From assembly GCF_009604455.1 (NCBI RefSeq), contig NZ_WEGL01000008.1, positions 62,001-126,000 of the forward strand: a stretch of DNA of 64,000 bases. Reading direction: 5' to 3'. This document shows, piece after piece, positions 1 to 8,554 of the stretch (its first letter is position 1; each line of letters begins with the position of its first letter). A program made the position numbers and the translations under genes. Under the pieces are notes generated by a model, which made no database searches, was not told where the DNA came from, and worked only from the letters and a program-made list of their open reading frames with translations. Origin of the DNA: Streptomyces sp. RB17 (lineage in GTDB: Bacteria; Actinomycetota; Actinomycetes; Streptomycetales; Streptomycetaceae).

Positions 1-1
1 C

Positions 2-271
2 GACGCCAGCGCGTGCCGCACGGTCAAGGCGCCGGGTTACCTGGATGAGCGGGCGGCCCCCTTCGACGCGGAGGTCGCGCGGGCGCTGGGCGCGGCGGAC
101 GTGGCGGCCGTCCAGGCGCTGGACGCCGAGCTGGCGTACGAACTGAAGGCCTCCGGCCGGGCCCCCTGGCAGGTCCTGGCTGGCGCCGCCGAGGGCGCGA
201 ACCTCAGCGGCGCACTGCTCTACGAGGACGCGCCGTACGGGGTGGGGTACGTCGTGGCCACCTGGTCCTAG
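2..271 (+). CDS. C-terminal part of a class III extradiol dioxygenase (LigB-like) domain protein, cut by window start
   Basis: An open frame runs from the first bases to TAG at 269-271 and encodes about 89 residues ending in GVGYVVATWS. The stretch LKASGRAPWQVLAGAAEG followed by GALLYEDAPYGVGYV is what I recall from the class III extradiol dioxygenase subunit B-like proteins found just before miaA in Streptomyces. In that family the fold binds a metal, but the metal-binding residues would be N-terminal and lie outside the window, so activity cannot be judged. It reads toward miaA, with two small reverse-strand genes in between. The family call rests on memory of the neighbourhood and the tail sequence only. 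Confidence 0.6.
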   Translation, partial: DASACRTVKAPGYLDERAAPFDAEVARALGAADVAAVQALDAELAYELKASGRAPWQVLAGAAEGANLSGALLYEDAPYGVGYVVATWS

Positions 272-446
272 CGCGGCGGGGACTCCGGCCCATGCGAGCC
301 CACGCGGAAACGGCGGACGGCCGGGAGCCGTTGTGCTCCACGGCCGTCCGCCGATCCGCATACCTGCGCGGCGGCCTGCCGTTCAGGCGAGCCGCAGGCC
401 GTGCGGCCGCCCTCCGTTCAGGAGGCCGGCATGCCGTTCAGAGGGT

Positions 447-731
447 TCAGGAAGTCGGTGGCGGGCCCTCCGGCGGGCTGGGAGGCATCGGAGCGCCGCC
501 GGCCCTCTCCGGGCCGTGACCTTCCTTGTGCGCGAGTCGGTCGACCGCGTCCTTGGCCTTGCCGGTGCCCGCGTGGATCTTGTCGCTGTACTTGTGCTTG
601 GTCCGGTCGTCCACGACCTTCGCGGCCTTGTCGATACCGTGCTGGACCTTGCCCCCGTGCTGTCGCGCGAGGTCCGACACCTTGTCCCTGGCCGGGCCGA
701 GCTTGGCCTTCATGTTGTCCAACAGACCCAT
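447..731 (-). CDS. small antitoxin-family protein (MT0933/Rv0909 type)
   Basis: A 94-residue protein beginning MGLLDNMKAKLGPARDKVSD and rich in Lys, Asp and His, with a Pro-rich tail. The start GLLD..K.K........K..D and the central GIDKAAK.VDDRTKHKYSDKI resemble actinobacterial proteins annotated as antitoxins after Mycobacterium tuberculosis MT0933. A purine-rich ribosome site (GGAAGGTGG) lies just before the ATG. No toxin gene is adjacent, so the annotation is a family label rather than evidence of a toxin-antitoxin pair. The alternating KD pattern also suits a small cytosolic stress protein. It is the downstream member of a reverse pair with the 755-1045 gene. Confidence 0.65.
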   Translation of the reverse strand: MGLLDNMKAKLGPARDKVSDLARQHGGKVQHGIDKAAKVVDDRTKHKYSDKIHAGTGKAKDAVDRLAHKEGHGPERAGGAPMPPSPPEGPPPTS

Positions 732-754
732 GGTCCACCTTCCCTCGCGGGCCG

Positions 755-1045
755 TTACCTGTGGGCGCCCTCACCGGCCTCGTTGTCGGCGGCCTCCTCG
801 GCGGACTGCTGCTTGGGGATGCCGGAGCCCTCGGACGCGTCGTCCGCGGCGGCGTCCGGCCGTGTCGCCCCGTCCTCGCTCCCGTCCCCGGCCGTTCCCG
901 TCGCCTCCGTCGACCCGGCCGCCTTCGCCTCCGCCGACCCGGCCTCCTCCGCCTCGGCTCCCGGCTCCGCGACGGTCTGCGCCTCGGCGGCCGACGCCTC
1001 CGGAGTCGCCTTCGACCTGCCGAGGAGTCGTGCAAAAACGCCCAT
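755..1045 (-). CDS. small acidic Ala/Glu-rich protein of unknown function
   Basis: About 96 residues. A short basic, possibly amphipathic start (MGVFARLLGRSKAT) is followed by a long low-complexity tail of Ala, Glu, Gly, Ser and Asp (for example AEPGAEAEEAGSAEAKAAGS). No fold, membrane segment or catalytic motif is visible. I chose the ATG at 1045 because GGAG lies five bases before it; a GTG two codons upstream (1051) is also possible. It is followed 23 bases later by the MT0933-like gene on the same strand, so the two may be co-transcribed. I recall similar unknown proteins before miaA in other streptomycetes. Function unknown. Confidence 0.55.
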   Translation of the reverse strand: MGVFARLLGRSKATPEASAAEAQTVAEPGAEAEEAGSAEAKAAGSTEATGTAGDGSEDGATRPDAAADDASEGSGIPKQQSAEEAADNEAGEGAHR

Positions 1046-1227
1046 ATCCACTCCATACGGTACTCGTGCGGGCGAATTCCCGCGTTACCCGGTGCGTACG
1101 GTTGCGCCGCCCGGGTCACCGCCTCCGTTGATCCGGATGGCGGTATCCGCCACGGGCAACGACCCGGGATCCCGCCGGTCACGTAACTCGTTCGAGGCGC
1201 CGCCGGGAGGTTTGCGAGACTGGTGCG

Positions 1228-2166
1228 GTGAGCAGTGCACCCTCCTCCCCCCGCGTCATCGCCGTCGTCGGACCCACCGCGGCCGGAAAGTCCGATCTCG
1301 GCGTATTCCTGGCCCAGCAGCTCGGTGGGGAGGTCGTCAACGCGGACTCCATGCAGCTGTACCGAGGGATGGACATCGGCACCGCCAAGCTGACGCCCGA
1401 GGAGCGCGGCGGCGTCCCGCACCACCTGCTGGACATCTGGGACGTGACGGTCACCGCCTCCGTCGCCGAGTACCAGAAGCTGGCCCGCGCCCGGATCGAG
1501 GCACTGCTCGCCGAGGGCCGCTGGCCGATCCTGGTCGGCGGTTCCGGCCTGTACGTCCGCGGGGCCGTCGACAACCTGGAGTTCCCCGGCACCGACCCCG
1601 AGGTGCGCGCCCGCCTGGAGGAGGAGCTGGCACTGCGCGGCTCGGGCGCGCTGCACGCCCGGCTGGCCGCCGCCGACCCGGAGGCCGCCCGCGCGATCCT
1701 GCCCAGCAACGGCCGCCGTATCGTCCGGGCGCTGGAAGTGATCGAGATCACCGGTCGGCCCTTCACCGCGAACCTGCCGGGCCACGACTCCGTGTACGAC
1801 ACCGTCCAGATCGGCGTCGACGTGGCTCGACCCGAACTGGACGAGCGCATCGCGCGCCGTGTCGACCGGATGTGGGACGCCGGCCTCGTGGACGAGGTGC
1901 GCGCACTGGAGGCGGAGGGGTTGCGCGAGGGGCGCACGGCGGCGCGTGCGCTGGGTTACCAGCAGGTGCTCGCGGCACTCGCCGGCGAGTGCACGGAAGC
2001 GGAAGCGCGGGCCGAGACCGTGCGCGCGACCAAGCGCTTCGCGCGCCGTCAGGATTCGTGGTTCAGGCGCGATCCCCGCGTGCACTGGTTGAGTGGGGCC
2101 GTGGCCGACCGCGGGGAACTTCCGCACCAGGCCCTGGCGTTGGTCGAACGACCGGTTACAGCCTGA
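1228..2166 (+). CDS. miaA: tRNA dimethylallyltransferase MiaA
   Basis: 312 residues, the normal size for MiaA, which transfers a dimethylallyl group from DMAPP to N6 of A37 in tRNAs reading UNN codons. The P-loop GPTAAGKSDLG is at residues 12-22, followed by the family motif DSMQLYRGMDIGTAK, then HHLLDIWD, GGSGLYVRG and RRIVRALEVIEITGRPF, all in the expected order. The C-terminus carries the ALGYQQV and RFARRQDSWFRRD blocks that contact tRNA. Start is GTG at 1228; the ATG alternatives would cut into the P-loop region. Cytosolic. Upstream the two reverse-strand small genes read away, so miaA has its own promoter in 1050-1227. No defect seen. Confidence 0.97.
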   Translation: MSSAPSSPRVIAVVGPTAAGKSDLGVFLAQQLGGEVVNADSMQLYRGMDIGTAKLTPEERGGVPHHLLDIWDVTVTASVAEYQKLARARIEALLAEGRWPILVGGSGLYVRGAVDNLEFPGTDPEVRARLEEELALRGSGALHARLAAADPEAARAILPSNGRRIVRALEVIEITGRPFTANLPGHDSVYDTVQIGVDVARPELDERIARRVDRMWDAGLVDEVRALEAEGLREGRTAARALGYQQVLAALAGECTEAEARAETVRATKRFARRQDSWFRRDPRVHWLSGAVADRGELPHQALALVERPVTA

Positions 2167-2273
2167 TCACGTCATGGCATCGGGATGCGCCGCCGGTCAT
2201 CGCGGCCTTCGGCGCCGTGCCATCATCGAGCTTCGATCGACCAAGTGGAGCCTAGTTGGGAGGGCGCGTGGCG

Positions 2274-3146
2274 ATGGAGGCCGGCCCTCGCGACACCGCA
2301 CAAAGTGCCGAGCACGTCACCACAGCCGGTGACGAACCGGAGCCGGGCGGCGGCGGCCGTCTGACCGACGACTGCCTGGGCGAGGACCCTCTGACCGAAG
2401 AGCGTCCGAACGGAGACGGCCTGGCCGACCACCGGCTGCCCGAGGGCCGACACACCGGGGACCGGCCGGCAAAGTCCGAGGGACGGCTGACGGCGGACCA
2501 CCGCACCGACGACCACCTCACCGACGACCGGCTCGGTGCGGACCGGCTCCCGGACCACCGCCTTACCGACGACCGGCTCCCCGACCACCGGCTCGGTGCG
2601 GACCGGCTCAGCGACGACCGGCTTGCCGAAGATCGACTCGGCGCGGGCCCGGTCACCGCCGGCCGTCTCGCCGAAGGCCTGCCCGTCGAGGAGCGGCTCA
2701 CCGAGGACCCCCTCGCCGAAGACCGGCTGACCGACGACGGTCCCGACGAGACGCCGGACGGCGTGACCGACGACGGCCCGGAGCCCGAGGAGATGTACCC
2801 GGGCGGTCCGGAGGTCGAGGTCGAGCTGCGCCCGCAGCGCAGGCTCCGCCTCTGGCAGCTCGCCCCCATCGTGGGACTGTCCGCCGTCGGTTCCCTGATG
2901 TTCGCCTTCCCGCTCGCCTTCGACTTCGGCGACAGCGGCGCCGTCATCGCCATGCTCGGCCTGCTGATCTGCTCCTGCGCCGCCGGCTGGGGCATGATGG
3001 CCGCCCGCCGCGTGGGCTACACCTGGCCCGGCCTCCCGGCACGCGGCTCGGGCCGCCGCCCGGACTGGCGGGTCGTACTCGGATACGTGCTTCTGGTGGC
3101 CGTGGTCGTGGTCCTCGCGGTCTGGCGCGTGGCAAGGCTGCGCTGA
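2274..3146 (+). CDS. membrane protein with a five-residue repeat in its cytoplasmic N-terminal half
   Basis: About 290 residues in two parts. Residues ~20-165 are a charged region made largely of degenerate pentads of the type L-x-x-D/H-R (LTDDR, LGADR, LPDHR, LSDDR, LAEDR), a 15-base DNA period. Residues ~180-290 contain three hydrophobic helices, two close together (WQLAPIVGLSAVGSLMFAF and AVIAMLGLLICSCAAGWGMM) and one at the end (VVLGYVLLVAVVVVLAVW), after a basic RPQRRLRLW patch. Starts TTG 2256, GTG 2268 and ATG 2274 are all possible behind GGGAGGG (2258-2264); ATG gives the best spacing. It sits between miaA and dapF. No enzymatic motif is visible and function is unknown. The repeat looks like recent expansion. 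Confidence 0.7.
   Translation: MEAGPRDTAQSAEHVTTAGDEPEPGGGGRLTDDCLGEDPLTEERPNGDGLADHRLPEGRHTGDRPAKSEGRLTADHRTDDHLTDDRLGADRLPDHRLTDDRLPDHRLGADRLSDDRLAEDRLGAGPVTAGRLAEGLPVEERLTEDPLAEDRLTDDGPDETPDGVTDDGPEPEEMYPGGPEVEVELRPQRRLRLWQLAPIVGLSAVGSLMFAFPLAFDFGDSGAVIAMLGLLICSCAAGWGMMAARRVGYTWPGLPARGSGRRPDWRVVLGYVLLVAVVVVLAVWRVARLR
2470..2765 (+). repeat. degenerate 15-bp coding repeat (pentad L-x-x-[DH]-R)
   Basis: Inside the membrane protein gene the DNA repeats every 15 bases around the theme gacgaccggctc / gaccaccggctc / gcggaccggctc. About 15-18 units are recognisable, with two near-identical blocks (GACGACCGGCTCGGTGCGG and its relatives at ~2524 and ~2590). The unit spells LTDDR, LPDHR, LGADR or LAEDR. 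This is not the classical A[DN]Lxx pentapeptide repeat. Confidence 0.65.
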
Positions 3147-3148
3147 AG

Positions 3149-3205
3149 CGCCCCCCAAGGGGCGCGGGGAACTGCGCGAGCACCCCCCGCCGGCCCGCAG
3201 CCCCG
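3149..3205. repeat. copy 1 of a dispersed streptomycete intergenic repeat
   Basis: Directly after the membrane protein stop codon comes a short hairpin (CGCCCC-caa-GGGGCG) followed by GCGGGGAACTGCGCGAGCA. The same core, CGCCCC-nnn-GGGGCGCG-GGAACTGCGCGA, recurs at 10099. I remember it as one of the most frequent intergenic elements in Streptomyces genomes. It may help terminate transcription here, but it lacks a T-tract. Confidence 0.6.
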
Positions 3206-3247
3206 CACGCCCACCTCCCGTCGGCCGAACCCAGCGGAGCGACCCCG

Positions 3248-3253
3248 TACGAT
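3248..3253 (+). promoter_or_regulatory. -10 hexamer close to the dapF start
   Basis: TACGAT lies six bases before the dapF ATG at 3260. This spacing fits a start of transcription at or next to the start codon. A GAGGA in between could also act as a ribosome site if transcription starts further upstream. Confidence 0.4.
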
Positions 3254-3259
3254 CGAGGA

Positions 3260-4135
3260 ATGAGCACGCGCACGCGAATCCCCTTCCTCAAGGGTCACGG
3301 CACCGAGAACGACTTCGTGATCGTCCCGGACCCGGAGAGCGCCCTCGACCTGAGCCCGGCCGCCGTCGCCGCCCTGTGCGACCGCCGGGCCGGTATCGGC
3401 GGTGACGGGGTGCTGCACGTCGTACGCTCCGCCGCGCACCCCGAGGCCCGGGCGATGGCGTCCGAGGCCGAGTGGTTCATGGACTACCGCAACGGCGACG
3501 GCTCGGTCGCCGAGATGTGCGGCAACGGAATCCGTGTGTTCGCGCGCTACCTCCAGCACGCCGGACATGTGGGCGAGGGTGACCTGGCGATCGCCACGCG
3601 CGCGGGCGTGAAGACCGTCCACCTCGCGAAGGACGGTGACATCACCGTCGGCATGGGCCGCGCCCGCCTGCCGGAGGGCGAGGTCACGGTGAGCGTCGGC
3701 GAGCACAGCTGGCCCGCGCGGAACGTGAACATGGGGAACCCGCACGCGGTCGCCTTCGTCGACGACCTCGCGCAGGCCGGCAACCTGTACGACCCGCCGC
3801 CGTTCAGCCCGGCCGCGGCCTACCCCGATGGGGTCAACGTCGAGTTCGTCGTCGACCGGGCTCCCCGCCATGTCGCCATGCGCGTGCACGAGCGCGGTTC
3901 CGGCGAGACCCGCTCGTGCGGCACGGGCGCGTGCGCCGTCGCGGTGGCCGCCGCCCGGCGTGACGGCGCCGACCCGGCCGTCACCGGAACCCCGGCCACG
4001 TACGTCGTCGACCTGCCCGGCGGCCGTCTGGTCATCACCGAGCGGCCCGACGGCGAGATCGAGATGACCGGACCCGCCGTGATCGTCGCCGAGGGCGAGA
4101 TCGACGGCGAATGGCTGGAAAACGCCCTGCGCTGA
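3260..4135 (+). CDS. dapF: diaminopimelate epimerase DapF
   Basis: 291 residues. DapF converts LL- to meso-diaminopimelate, a precursor of lysine; Streptomyces peptidoglycan uses mostly the LL form, so here the main need is lysine. Both catalytic cysteines are present: Cys87 in EMCGNGIRVFARY and Cys220 in GSGETRSCGTGACAVA. Other signatures are GTENDFVIV near the N-terminus, GGDGVL and NMGNPHAV. The two halves are the usual pseudo-symmetric DapF folds. The start ATG at 3260 has a GAGGA immediately upstream and a -10-like TACGAT even closer than usual. Transcribed alone between the repeat-bearing membrane protein and rshA. Nothing odd in length or motifs. Confidence 0.96.
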   Translation: MSTRTRIPFLKGHGTENDFVIVPDPESALDLSPAAVAALCDRRAGIGGDGVLHVVRSAAHPEARAMASEAEWFMDYRNGDGSVAEMCGNGIRVFARYLQHAGHVGEGDLAIATRAGVKTVHLAKDGDITVGMGRARLPEGEVTVSVGEHSWPARNVNMGNPHAVAFVDDLAQAGNLYDPPPFSPAAAYPDGVNVEFVVDRAPRHVAMRVHERGSGETRSCGTGACAVAVAAARRDGADPAVTGTPATYVVDLPGGRLVITERPDGEIEMTGPAVIVAEGEIDGEWLENALR

Positions 4136-4418
4136 CTCGGCGTCACCACGGGGAGAACGCCCCGCGGCGCCCCGATCAGCGGTTTCCGGTGCGCCGGGGT
4201 GCTCGAAATTCCGGTCGAGGTCAAGGCGGTTGGCGCAAACCCTAAACCTCCGTGTCATCGCTCGAATGGGTGATCCGTTTCACGCTGGGCGAGAGGCGGT
4301 CGGTCGTGCGTGGTGGGCTCGGTAGCATCAAGCACCGGCACGGACGGGGGAACGTCGCCATCCCTGAGCCGCGTACGCCCTGGGGCCCCCGTCCGCCGGT
4401 CACGAGCCGGAGGTGCCC

Positions 4419-6674
4419 ATGAGTGCGGAGGCCACGAACCCTGCGACCCCTGGCCCGGTAGCGCCCACCGCGTCCGCGGCGGCCACCGCCCCCGCGGTGC
4501 CCCGGGCGGACCGCAGGAAGTCCCGGCCCCGGATCGACCTGCGCAGGCTCGGCCGGGCCGCGCTGCTCGGCCCCGCCGTCCGCGGCAAACTGCCCGACGC
4601 CATCAGCCATGTCGTGGAGGCGCACCGCGCCCATCACCCCGACGCGGACCTCGACCCGCTGCGCCGCGCCTACGTCCTCGCGGAGTCCTCGCACCGGGGC
4701 CAGATGCGCAAGAGCGGCGAACCGTACATCACCCACCCGCTCGCCGTGACCCTGATCCTCGCCGAACTCGGCGCCGAGACCACGACCTTGACGGCCTCCC
4801 TGCTCCACGACACCGTCGAGGACACCGATGTGACGCTCGAGCAGGTGCGGGAACAGTTCGGCGAGGAGGTTCGTTATCTCGTCGACGGTGTCACGAAACT
4901 GGAGAAGGTCGACTACGGAGCCGCCGCCGAACCGGAGACCTTCCGCAAGATGCTCGTCGCCACCGGCAGCGACGTGCGCGTGATGTCGATCAAACTCGCC
5001 GACCGCCTGCACAACATGCGCACCCTCGGCGTGATGCGCCCGGAGAAACAGGCGCGCATCGCCAAGGTCACCCGCGACGTCCTCATCCCGCTCGCCGAAC
5101 GCCTCGGCGTGCAGGCCCTGAAGACCGAGATGGAGGACCTCGTCTTCGCCATCCTGCACCCCGAGGAGTACGAGCACACACGCGAACTCATCGCCGAGAA
5201 CGCCGCCCGCCCCGACGACCCGCTCGCAGGGGTCGCCGAGGAGATGCGGGGGGTGCTGCGCGAGGCCGGCATCCAGGCCGAAGTCCTCATCCGCCCACGG
5301 CACTTCGTCTCCGTCCACCGCGTGGCCCGCAAACGCGGTCAGCTGCGCGGCACCGACTTCGGCCGCCTGCTCGTGCTGGTGAACGAGGACGCCGACTGTT
5401 ACGGCGTCCTCGGCGAACTGCACACCTGTATGACGCCGGTCGTCTCGGAGTTCAAGGACTTCATCGCCGTACCGAAATTCAACCTGTACCAGTCGCTCCA
5501 CACGGCCGTCGCCAGTCCCGACGGCCAGGTCGTCGAAGTCCTCATCCGCACCCACCAGATGCACAAGGTCGCCGAGGCCGGCGTCGTCGCCCTCGGCAAC
5601 CCGTACGCCCCCGCCTCCGACACCTCCGCCTCCGACACCTCCGCCTCCGACGCGCCCGCCGACGGTGAGCGTGCCGACCCCACCCGTCCCGGCTGGCTCT
5701 CCCGGCTCCTCGACTGGCAGCAGGCCGCCCCCGACCCCGACACCTTCTGGTCCACCCTGCGCGAGGACCTGGCCCAGGACCGCGAGATCACCGTCTTCCG
5801 CCCCGACGGCGGCAGGCTCGGTCTGCCCGAGGGCGCCACCTGCGTGGACGCCGCGTACGCCCAGTACGGCGAGGACGCGCACGCGTGCATCGGCGCCCGC
5901 GTCAACGGCCGCCTGGCCACCCTCAGCACCGTCCTGAAGGACGGCGACACCGTCCAGCTCCTCATGGGCCAGGACCCGGCCTCCGAGCCCTCCCGTGAGT
6001 GGCTGGAGCACGCCCACACCCCGGCCGCCCGCATCGCCATCCAGCGCTGGCTTGCGACGCACCCCGGCGGCGGTACCGGTGCGGAGGACATGACCGGCCC
6101 CCGCGCCGAAACCGCCGAGGGCACCGCACCCGAGCGGTGCGTCGATGCGGCCCCCAGCCCCGCCGCGTCCCGCCGGGCGGACGCGGCCCCCGCCCGGAGC
6201 GGCTCCGCGGCCCGCTCGCGCGGCGCCGACGTCCTCGCGGACCGGCCGGGGGCCTCCGTACGGCTCGCCCGGTGCTGTACGCCCGTCCCGCCCGACGAGA
6301 TCACCGGCTTCGCGGTACGCGGGGGAGCGGTGACGGTGCACCGCGTGGAGTGCTCCGCTGTGGTGCACATGAAGGGCAGGGGGCGCGTGGAGATCGGCGT
6401 GCGCTGGGGGGACACCAGCGAGTGCCGGGTCACCCTGGTCGCTGAATCGTTCGGCCGCCCCCATCTGCTCGCCGACCTCACCGAGGCGATCTCCTCGGCG
6501 GGCGCCGACATCGTCTCGGCGACCGTCGAACCGCCCAGCCAACAGCGGGTACGGCACACGTACACCCTCCTGCTCCCCGACGCGGCCGGCCTCCCGGCCC
6601 TGATGCGCGCCATGCGGGACGTCCCGGGCGTGTACGACGTGGCCCGCGCCCAGCACCAGGCCCCTGGCTCCTGA
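4419..6674 (+). CDS. rshA: RelA/SpoT-family (p)ppGpp synthetase/hydrolase homologue (RshA type)
   Basis: 751 residues. The hydrolase HD domain (~70-260) is intact: HRGQMRKSGEPYITHPLAV, LLHDTVEDT and KLADRLHNMRTL. The synthetase region (~290-390) is recognisable (VSEFKDFIAVPKFNLYQSLH, EVLIRTHQMHKVAEAG) but its front half, RPRHFVSVHRVARKRG then LRGTDFGRLLVLV, departs from the usual RPKSxYSIxRK and YDLLAIRVIV. TGS (ITVFRPDGGRLGLPEGAT), the CC-containing linker and a C-terminal ACT domain (RVTLVAESFGRPHLLADLTEAI) follow. Start ATG 4419 has GGAGG five bases upstream; GTG 4413 also fits. S. coelicolor has a second RSH, rshA, distinct from relA and, as I recall, at this place. A tandem ASDTS insertion precedes TGS. 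Confidence 0.88.
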   Translation: MSAEATNPATPGPVAPTASAAATAPAVPRADRRKSRPRIDLRRLGRAALLGPAVRGKLPDAISHVVEAHRAHHPDADLDPLRRAYVLAESSHRGQMRKSGEPYITHPLAVTLILAELGAETTTLTASLLHDTVEDTDVTLEQVREQFGEEVRYLVDGVTKLEKVDYGAAAEPETFRKMLVATGSDVRVMSIKLADRLHNMRTLGVMRPEKQARIAKVTRDVLIPLAERLGVQALKTEMEDLVFAILHPEEYEHTRELIAENAARPDDPLAGVAEEMRGVLREAGIQAEVLIRPRHFVSVHRVARKRGQLRGTDFGRLLVLVNEDADCYGVLGELHTCMTPVVSEFKDFIAVPKFNLYQSLHTAVASPDGQVVEVLIRTHQMHKVAEAGVVALGNPYAPASDTSASDTSASDAPADGERADPTRPGWLSRLLDWQQAAPDPDTFWSTLREDLAQDREITVFRPDGGRLGLPEGATCVDAAYAQYGEDAHACIGARVNGRLATLSTVLKDGDTVQLLMGQDPASEPSREWLEHAHTPAARIAIQRWLATHPGGGTGAEDMTGPRAETAEGTAPERCVDAAPSPAASRRADAAPARSGSAARSRGADVLADRPGASVRLARCCTPVPPDEITGFAVRGGAVTVHRVECSAVVHMKGRGRVEIGVRWGDTSECRVTLVAESFGRPHLLADLTEAISSAGADIVSATVEPPSQQRVRHTYTLLLPDAAGLPALMRAMRDVPGVYDVARAQHQAPGS
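5613..5654 (+). repeat. 15-bp tandem repeat within rshA
   Basis: GCCTCCGACACCTCC occurs twice in full and a third time in variant form, coding ASDTS-ASDTS-ASDAP in the linker between the synthetase and TGS regions. It keeps the frame and falls in a flexible, acidic stretch, so it is likely a neutral slippage expansion. Confidence 0.7.
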
Positions 6675-6706
6675 GGGCACGGGGGTGTGCCCTCAGGAGC
6701 CAGGGG
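6661..6706. terminator. 20-bp perfect hairpin overlapping the rshA stop codon
   Basis: CCCCTGGCTCCTGAGGGCAC (6661-6680) is followed by a six-base loop and its exact reverse complement (6687-6706). The left arm contains the last rshA codons and the TGA at 6672-6674. No T-tract follows, which is normal for streptomycete terminators. Translating ribosomes would cover the left arm, so folding needs release at the stop. Confidence 0.8.
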
Positions 6707-6813
6707 AGCACACTGCCAGGCTTGGATCAGAAGGCCCCCGGAACCGAACCCGATCGGGTGGGCCGGGCGCGAGTCGCCGTCGGAGCGCGGGAACGCACTG
6801 GTAGCGGTGGTGC

Positions 6814-8397
6814 ATGCTGCTCAACCCCCGCGTGAACCCTCGCGTCGGCCTCCGCGCCTGCTCCGACTCCCGGACCCGGCCCAGGACCCAGTACGGAACC
6901 CGGCCCAGGACCCAGCCCCGGGTCGCCCGGCACCGGGCGGCGGCCCTGCTCGCCTCCGCCGTCGCCGTCTCTCTCCTCGCCGCCGCGCCCCCGGCCCAGC
7001 CCCTCGGCGTCGGCGACCGGCTCTACCCGGACCTCGGCAACCCCGGCTACGACGTGGCGTCGTACGACCTGTCCCTCACCTACCCCGGCAGCAACGACAA
7101 GCCGCTCCAGGCCGTCACCACCATCGACGCCCGGACCACCGCGGACCTGGACCGGATCAACCTCGACTTCGCGCACGGCACCGTGCGGTCCGTCGAGGTC
7201 GACGGGCATCCCGCGGACTTCACCAGCGCCGGCGAGGACCTGGTCGTCTCCCCGGAACACCGCCTCGCGGCGGGCAGCTGGACCCGGATCACCGTGCGGC
7301 ACACCAGCGATCCCGTCTCCGCCAAGAACCAGGACGGCGGCTGGGTGCGCACCTCCGACGGCCTCGTCATGGCCAATCAGGCCGACGCCGCCCACCTGGT
7401 CTTCCCCTGCAACGACCACCCGTCCGACAAGGCGATGTTCACCTTCCACATCACCGCCCCGAACGGCTACACGGCCGTGGCCAACGGACTGCCCGCCGGA
7501 GCGGACCGGGCCGGCCGTACCACCACCTGGACCTACCGCACCCAGCACCCCATGGCCACCGAACTCGCCCAGGTGTCCATCGGCCGTTCCGCCGTGCTGC
7601 ACCGCGAGGGACCGCACGGGCTGCCGGTGCGCGACGTCGTGCCCGGCGCCGACGCCAAGACCCTCGAACCCTGGCTCGCCAGGACGCCCGGCCAGATCGC
7701 CTGGATGGAGAGCAAGGTCGGGAAGTTCCCCTTCGAGACGTACGGCCTCCTCATGGCACAGGCCTCCACCGGGTTCGAACTGGAGACACAGACCCTCTCC
7801 CTCTTCGAGAAGAACCTGTTCACCGAGCCCGGCTACCCCAAGTGGTACATCGAATCGATCATGGTGCACGAGCTGTCCCACCAGTGGTTCGGCGACAGCG
7901 TCAGCCCCCGCACCTGGTCCGACGTCTGGCTGAACGAGGGGCACGCCACCTGGTACGAGGCGCTGTACGCCGAGGAGACCGCACACCGGCCCATGGCGGA
8001 CCGGATGAAGACCGCCTACGGCGCCTCCGACCGCTGGCGGAAGGCCTACGGGCCGCCCGCACTGCCCAAGGCGCCCGCCCCCGGCGAGAAGATCAGCCTC
8101 TTCCGGCCCAACATCTACGACGGCGCCGCGCTCGTCCTCTACGCCCTGCGGCAGGAGATCGGCACGCCCGCCTTCGAACGCCTGGAGCGGAGCTGGGTCC
8201 GTCAGCACCGGGACTCCACCGCCTCCACCGCCGACTTCATCCAGCTGGCCTCGGCCGTCGCGGGCCGTGACCTGAGTGGCTTCCTCAAGAGCTGGCTCTA
8301 CGGCGAGAAGACCCCGCCGATGCCCGGCCATCCGGACTGGAAGCAGCAGGCGCCGGCCGCGTCCGCCGGGCCCGAGGCACCGCGGAGCGCGCGATAA
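6814..8397 (+). CDS. secreted M1-family zinc metallopeptidase
   Basis: 527 residues. After a long Arg-rich n-region a hydrophobic segment (AALLASAVAVSLLAAAPPAQP, ~47-67) looks like a Sec or Tat signal peptide. The zinc site is HELSHQWFGD with His352, Glu353 and His356, and the third ligand Glu375 in WLNEGHATWYE, giving the expected HExxH-x18-E spacing. The exopeptidase GxMEN motif is replaced by FELETQ around residues 327-332, as in many actinobacterial M1 relatives, so aminopeptidase specificity is uncertain. The C-terminal helical domain ends after the HPDW block, without the long ERAP-type extension. Monocistronic, between the rshA hairpin and hflX. The N-terminal region has a direct DNA repeat (acccggcccaggacccag). 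Confidence 0.85.
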   Translation: MLLNPRVNPRVGLRACSDSRTRPRTQYGTRPRTQPRVARHRAAALLASAVAVSLLAAAPPAQPLGVGDRLYPDLGNPGYDVASYDLSLTYPGSNDKPLQAVTTIDARTTADLDRINLDFAHGTVRSVEVDGHPADFTSAGEDLVVSPEHRLAAGSWTRITVRHTSDPVSAKNQDGGWVRTSDGLVMANQADAAHLVFPCNDHPSDKAMFTFHITAPNGYTAVANGLPAGADRAGRTTTWTYRTQHPMATELAQVSIGRSAVLHREGPHGLPVRDVVPGADAKTLEPWLARTPGQIAWMESKVGKFPFETYGLLMAQASTGFELETQTLSLFEKNLFTEPGYPKWYIESIMVHELSHQWFGDSVSPRTWSDVWLNEGHATWYEALYAEETAHRPMADRMKTAYGASDRWRKAYGPPALPKAPAPGEKISLFRPNIYDGAALVLYALRQEIGTPAFERLERSWVRQHRDSTASTADFIQLASAVAGRDLSGFLKSWLYGEKTPPMPGHPDWKQQAPAASAGPEAPRSAR

Positions 8398-8554
8398 CAC
8401 GGTGACGAGACGGGCCGCCTCGTGCGACCATCGTCGGGTCGGCGCGAGACGGGCCCGGGAATCTCCCGGGGTACTCGTACGTTGACGACAAGGCGCGGTC
8501 CAGCAGGGCCGCCCCACCGAAGCCGTAACGGCATCCCATCGACGTAAGGATCCA

